Source: Fibrella arboris (GTDB lineage: Bacteria; Bacteroidota; Bacteroidia; Cytophagales; Spirosomataceae). From it: DNA of 64,000 bases. Position numbers and translations under genes: made by a program. The stretch is taken from NCBI RefSeq assembly GCF_041321095.1, contig NZ_JBGGWE010000007.1:248001-312000 (forward strand). Reading direction: 5' to 3'. Positions 61,736 through 64,000 of this stretch are shown here, piece after piece. A model generated the notes under the pieces. The model did not search any database. It had not been told where the DNA came from and worked only from the letters and a program-made list of their open reading frames with translations. The stretch's first letter is position 1, and every line of letters starts with the position of its first letter.

Positions 61736-62551
61736 TTAACAAGATCCAATATCAAAAAACCCAAAAATAGTCTGATATGGTGGTGACTGACCATAATTCC
61801 AAACCTGCCAACAGTCATCATTTGCTACAGATATTACACCGCCAACTGCACCTGCTCCACCAAACCATAAAGCCATACCAACTGTAAAAGCCGCTGCACC
61901 AGCTACCAATGTAACAGCTAAAGCCGCGATAACAACGACTGCAACGGCAAAGACTGCAATTGTAACAATAGCATTTACAATAGAACAGAACCAACACCGA
62001 CCACTTTTCTGAAACTGGTTAGCAAGAGCCTCAACGTTGTCTGCATTAGTGCTCAGGCTAATAGTAGTTTTGTATAGAATGTCTTTTTCTGAATTGCTCA
62101 ATGATATGTCTTTGTGAATCGACTCTTCATAGATGGCAAGTGCTTTTTTTAAATCTTCGGATCCATCAACGGTGTCTTTTGATTTAATTTTATTAATACC
62201 TTGAACCATATCCGAAAAAGATTTTTTAAAATTACCTGATATTTTAGACTGGTCGAGCTTTGAATACATATCCTTTAGAACGTCTTTCGCTGTCTCTATT
62301 TCGCCCCTACTATTCCTCCTATTAGACTGTCCTAATAATCGGCTTATATCGTCACGTTTCAGAATAGATATTGCCTCGTTATCATCGGCATAGTTTCTCT
62401 GGACTTCGTCTTTGTAAATAGCTGCCAAGCTAGAGATGGATGTTGTACTGCCCAATTTAATTGAATAATATAATGCTTTTGAAGCGTTGTAAGACTTATC
62501 CTGCACATTGCTTTCGTTTAAAATATTGTCAGGTGCTGAACATGAAAACAC
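61736..62551 (-). CDS. AT-rich lipoprotein with hydrophobic C-terminal segment; start disrupted
   Basis: At least 271 residues, read from GTG 62551, though that is probably not the native start. In frame upstream is a hydrophobic stretch (YLIILIIVFSC) that makes a perfect lipobox, but no start codon before a stop. The likely native ATG (62613, overlapping the M23 gene stop as ATGA) is in another frame, so a one-base frameshift is suspected. The middle is helical; the C-terminus has a Gly/Ala-rich hydrophobic hairpin (AVAVVVIAALAVTLVAGAA; GMALWFGGAGAVGGVIS) flanked by Cys (RCWFC, DDCW, final GSC). Membrane insertion is plausible; function unknown. Confidence 0.6.
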   Translation of the reverse strand: MFSCSAPDNILNESNVQDKSYNASKALYYSIKLGSTTSISSLAAIYKDEVQRNYADDNEAISILKRDDISRLLGQSNRRNSRGEIETAKDVLKDMYSKLDQSKISGNFKKSFSDMVQGINKIKSKDTVDGSEDLKKALAIYEESIHKDISLSNSEKDILYKTTISLSTNADNVEALANQFQKSGRCWFCSIVNAIVTIAVFAVAVVVIAALAVTLVAGAAAFTVGMALWFGGAGAVGGVISVANDDCWQVWNYGQSPPYQTIFGFFDIGSC

Positions 62552-62609
62552 AATGATTAATATAATTAAATACTGTTAGATTTACTTAACGGTAAATACT
62601 TATTGATTT

Positions 62610-63242
62610 TCATATGATATAGTTGTTTGGATCGGGGCACAAACCCAGCCAGTAGGTACGTTCGGAAAGACGACATACACCGGGGAAATCGCCGCGCAGG
62701 CCCAGCATATCGTTCATCAATTGAAAATGCAGATGCGGTGGCCAGTCGCCATTTTCGGGGTAGGGGCCAAGCTCGGCCAGCTTTTCGCCCGCTTTTACTT
62801 TTTTTCCTTCATATAGACCATCCAGCGAGGCCCGTGACAGATGCCCATACAGGCTGTAGCGCGGAAACCCCTCGGTCTGATGTTCCAGAATAATGGTGGG
62901 GCCGTAGTCGGCGTAACGGGCGTTATCGGCGAAGCTGTGCACCTCGCCATCGACCGGCACAAACACCGGCGTACCGGCCTCAGCCCAGAAATCAACGCCC
63001 AGGTGAATGGTGCGGGGCTCCTCATCGGTGGGTGTAAAATGGCCACTATCCCGGTAAATGACCCGGTTTTCGTTGTAACCACCCACGCCCACTACCGCTC
63101 CGGCTGCGCGTAATTTGCCCGCTACGTACCTGGCAAACGTTTCCGTGTCGGTCAGGTCGAGCATAGCCAGATCGGGGTTGCTGGCGGTAAAATCGAGCCC
63201 TACAAACGGGTCCTGAGCAAAATCGAAGGGGAGTAAACGCAT
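62610..63242 (-). CDS. M23-fold (LytM-like) peptidase domain protein without signal peptide
   Basis: 210 residues. HLGVDFWAEAGTPVFVPVDGEV (~87-108) and YSLYGHLS (~136-143) with WPPHLHFQL (~173-181) supply the HxxxD and HxH zinc ligands of LytM-type peptidases. There is no export signal, and the sequence (GVCRLSERTYWLGLCPDPN ending) resembles the M23 module fused to class-III aminotransferases in other bacteria rather than cell-wall hydrolases. Its stop overlaps the probable start of the AT-rich lipoprotein gene. Confidence 0.8.
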   Translation of the reverse strand: MRLLPFDFAQDPFVGLDFTASNPDLAMLDLTDTETFARYVAGKLRAAGAVVGVGGYNENRVIYRDSGHFTPTDEEPRTIHLGVDFWAEAGTPVFVPVDGEVHSFADNARYADYGPTIILEHQTEGFPRYSLYGHLSRASLDGLYEGKKVKAGEKLAELGPYPENGDWPPHLHFQLMNDMLGLRGDFPGVCRLSERTYWLGLCPDPNNYII

Positions 63243-63434
63243 AATTGACGAAGGGAATAGGACAGGTGCTTTTCATGTCTGCCTGAATTAGTTGACAAAA
63301 AAACGGCCTAAATGATTATTCCGTGCCGCTTCTGGACTTTCTAGTCAGATCAGCCTCATTAATACCTTGTTTTGCTGATTGGCGTACCTGAACTTTACGC
63401 CTGTCGAATGACCCGTTTTAACTCTGATTATCGC

Positions 63435-64000
63435 ATGAAAATTACTGTAGTAGGAGCCGGAGCCGTGGGGGCTACCTGTGCCGATAACATTATCCGCCGC
63501 GAACTGGCCGAAGAGGTTGTATTGCTAGACATCAAAGAAGGGCTTAGCGAAGGTAAAGCCCTGGATATGTTCCAGACAGCCACCCTGTGTGGGTTTGATA
63601 CCAAAATCACGGGTAGCACCAACGATTACGCCAAAACGGCTGGTTCGGGCGTGGTGGTGATCACGTCGGGCATTCCGCGTAAGCCAGGCATGACCCGCGA
63701 AGAACTGATCGGTACCAATGCCAATATTGTTAAAGGCGTCACCGAAAATATCCTGAAACACTCGCCAGAGGCCATCATCATCATCGTGTCGAACCCGATG
63801 GATACCATGACCCAACTGGCGCTACAGGCATCAGGCCTCCCCAAAAACCGGATCATCGGTATGGGCGGTATTCTCGATTCAGCCCGCTTCAAGACGTACC
63901 TGTCACTGGCGCTGGACTGCCCGCCCAACGACATTCACGGAACGGTGATCGGCGGTCACGGCGACACAACCATGATTCCGCTGACTCGCCTGGCTACGCG
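63435..64000 (+). CDS. mdh: Malate dehydrogenase, partial at right edge
   Basis: 188 codons present, no stop before the window ends. The NAD loop VVGAGAVGATCADNI (~5-19), the acidic strand end LLDIKEG (~31-37), ITSGIPRKPGMTREEL (~76-91), VSNPMDTMTQ (~121-130), MGGILDSARF (~147-156) and the active-site GGHGDTTMIPLTR (~175-187) are all lactate/malate dehydrogenase motifs; the Arg in PRKPGMTR fits malate specificity. Start at ATG 63435; an in-frame ATG at 63408 would add nine residues. Confidence 0.93.
   Translation, partial: MKITVVGAGAVGATCADNIIRRELAEEVVLLDIKEGLSEGKALDMFQTATLCGFDTKITGSTNDYAKTAGSGVVVITSGIPRKPGMTREELIGTNANIVKGVTENILKHSPEAIIIIVSNPMDTMTQLALQASGLPKNRIIGMGGILDSARFKTYLSLALDCPPNDIHGTVIGGHGDTTMIPLTRLAT

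Overview
This window looks like chromosomal DNA of a Bacteroidota member, most likely a Cytophagales/Spirosoma-type bacterium. Supporting signs are C-terminal type IX secretion sorting domains on exported proteins, a TonB receptor with an N-terminal carboxypeptidase-regulatory-like domain, many lipoproteins with a lipobox, TAnnTTTG-type promoter elements, few Shine-Dalgarno sequences, and housekeeping genes (recJ, recO, lptB, dinB, pgk, mdh) typical of that phylum. The genus is an inference. No rRNA, tRNA, CRISPR array, prophage or intact insertion sequence was recognised.

Layout. 0-2.2 kb: the end of a lipase-like, toxin-type protein, then an ankyrin lipoprotein and a broken second copy. 2.2-7.6 kb: a glutamine-synthetase-like enzyme with a kinase-fold protein, an AT-rich island of two secreted proteins, a HAD phosphatase and a VIT-type metal transporter. 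7.6-17.3 kb: two divergent clusters, LytTR regulator/YbjN-like protein/lipoprotein on the minus strand and ECF sigma factor/membrane TPR protein/exported TPR-CHAT protease/exported caspase on the plus strand. 17.4-31 kb: dinB, acyl-CoA ligase, rhodanese-thioredoxin fusion, LytTR protein, an MbnP/MbnH-like pair, S9 peptidase, RqcH-like protein, glycosyltransferase, VOC protein. 31-41.5 kb: acyltransferase, diketogulonate reductase, secreted M1 peptidase, DUF2141 protein, recJ/Rpn-like/lptB, recO. 41.6-53.3 kb: SdiA-regulated-like lipoprotein, M28 peptidase, a T9SS-sorted protein, a BNR-repeat/TonB receptor/Cys-rich protein cluster, lipoprotein esterase, cation efflux pump, methyltransferase, thioesterase. 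53.4-64 kb: FAN1-type nuclease, two related membrane proteins, acyltransferase, pgk, a second AT-rich island, an M23-fold protein and the start of mdh.

Three things stand out. First, the 10.2-17.3 kb cluster places two different caspase-clan proteases (CHAT and metacaspase-like), both with export signals, behind an ECF sigma factor and a membrane TPR protein: a plausible envelope proteolytic signalling system. Second, about twenty gene boundaries carry inverted repeats, some with 24-40 bp nearly perfect arms and most with unrelated sequences; several hold both stop codons of a convergent gene pair inside the stem, and three sit between divergent genes, where they cannot simply be terminators. 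Third, the word CAACGTACCTG / CAGGTACGTTG occurs at least ten times exactly, in all three codon frames and mostly in one orientation relative to the gene, like an uptake-type or HIP1-type genome word.
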